This document shows, one piece after another, positions 63,195 through 64,000 of a stretch of 64,000 nucleotides of DNA. Origin of the DNA: Eublepharis macularius. Its lineage: Eukaryota; Chordata; Lepidosauria; Squamata; Eublepharidae. Positions within the stretch are counted from its first letter, which is position 1, and every line of letters starts with the position of its first letter. Where the stretch lies: NCBI RefSeq assembly GCF_028583425.1, contig NC_072801.1, positions 59,411,766-59,475,765 of the forward strand. Direction: 5' to 3'. The notes under the pieces are model-generated. The model did no database searches. It had not been told where the DNA came from and worked only from the letters and a program-made list of their open reading frames with translations. The translations under genes were made by a program, and so were the position numbers.

Positions 63195-63690
63195 CGTGTT
63201 GGTGTATATTTCGTCATCCTAGGATGTGTGTGTGTGTCACGTGCCGTCAAGTTGCTTCTGACTTATGGTGACTTTATGAATGAAAGACCTCCAAAATGTC
63301 CTCTCATTAAAAGTCTTCTTGTGATCTTGCAAACTGGAAGATATGGCTTTCTGAGTCAAACCATCTTATTTGGGGTTTTCCTCTTTTACTACTACTTTCA
63401 CCTTTTCCTACTGACTTGTCCAGAGAGTCTTGTCTTCTCATGATGTGACCAGATACAATAGCCTCAGTTCTGTCATTTTAGCTTCTAGGAAGAATTGAAG
63501 CTTGATTTGATCTAGAATCCAGTTTGTCTTTTTGGTTGTCTGTGATACCTTCAAGACTCTCCTCCAGCACCATATTTCAAATGAATCAATTTCCTTCCTG
63601 TCAGCATTAACCAACTTTCACATCCATTCACAGTAAAGGGGAACAACATTGTGTAGATTATCTTGATCTTGATCCCCAAAGAGACATCTA
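63195..63690 (-). mobile_element. BovB/RTE-type LINE 3' fragment downstream of gene C
   Basis: In reverse it carries the same C-terminal region as 39219-39805, with words such as 'catcatgagaagacaagact' and 'gacatcatgtctc'-like ends. Its far end continues into the part shared with 27310-27400 of block 1, so at least that part predates the duplication. Confidence 0.65.
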
Positions 63691-64000
63691 GGGAGACTGT
63701 CAAGCAATTCAACTGTTGAACCGAGACTGAAAAATGCATCCAACTTTTTCAAATGCCACCATCAAAATATGTATTGTCTGAATTTCCAGGGAAGAACTTA
63801 GGCACTCTGAAATATTTGCTCAGAAAACCTACAAAAATCTGAGGCTCCAAAAAAATAGTTGTGTCCCCCTCAAAACAGCTGTCATTCCCTCTTCTCTCCC
63901 CACCTTGGTGGACTTAGCAGGTGAAGTCCTGGGTCAGCTTAAATCCCTCAAAGAGCGCCCGGAAACTGAATTTTAAAAACAGTCTATTGCAATTAGGGCT

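Larger units (their letters stand above)
28567..64000. repeat. Segmental duplication, block 2 (genes B and C), runs off the window
   Basis: This is the second copy of the duplicated unit, directly adjoining block 1 in tandem. Its right end is not reached: 63640-64000 still matches about 27310-27660 of block 1, so roughly 0.9 kb more would be expected beyond the window. It holds two genes that splice cleanly, B and C. Confidence 0.75.
61396..64000. other. 3' flank of gene C, no further gene
   Basis: The first about 170 bp match the flank of the relic at 26177. A decayed tRNA-type SINE ('gatgaccttgggccagtcac') follows at about 61590. AATAAA signals occur near 62230 and at 62914. No exon of a neighbouring gene was recognised. 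Confidence 0.5.

Overview
The window is vertebrate nuclear DNA, most likely from a squamate reptile and perhaps a gecko. Coding sequence sits in nine small exons separated by introns full of retrotransposons and DNA transposons. The repeats have a squamate flavour: tRNA-derived SINEs, a 5S rRNA-derived SINE, BovB/RTE-type LINE 3' ends, L1, Penelope-type sequence and hAT MITEs. No prokaryotic genes are present, and most open frames are chance or repeat shadows.

The only host genes are a head-to-tail family on the + strand, recognisable as 17-beta-hydroxysteroid dehydrogenase 14-like (HSD17B14-like, classical SDR superfamily). Copy A (3080-18140) and copy B (29873-47896) each splice by eye into 295 codons. 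Copy C (52285-61395) splices into 284 codons. A fourth, C-like relic (24371-26176) keeps only exons 8 and 9. Exon phases are the same in all copies. The Asn-Ser-Tyr-Lys catalytic tetrad is kept in A, B and C, while cofactor- and substrate-facing positions differ.

Layout: 1-1498 is non-duplicated flank. Block 1 (about 1498-28566) holds gene A and the relic. Block 2 (about 28567 to the window end) holds genes B and C. The blocks align through exons, introns and flanks, so the array arose by tandem duplication of an older [A/B-type + C-type] pair. In block 1 a repeat-filled segment (21358-24201) replaces what in block 2 is 50557-59318, which carries exons 1-7 of gene C. This explains the relic.

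Many insertions occur in only one block, and the other block often shows the empty site. Block 1 examples are a solo LTR, a MITE, a 38-bp-TSD L1 and palindromic MITEs. Block 2 examples are a 2.1-kb hAT element carrying a GC-rich minisatellite, an L1 derivative with a nested solo LTR, a BovB fragment and a 1.1-kb inverted-repeat element. Each gene has a ZNF143/THAP11-type ACTAYRNNNCCCR motif about 120-130 bp upstream of its ATG. All three use a GC-AG intron 8, and the relic has lost that donor.

All coordinates, alignments and splice sites were read by eye. No alignment or database search was run.
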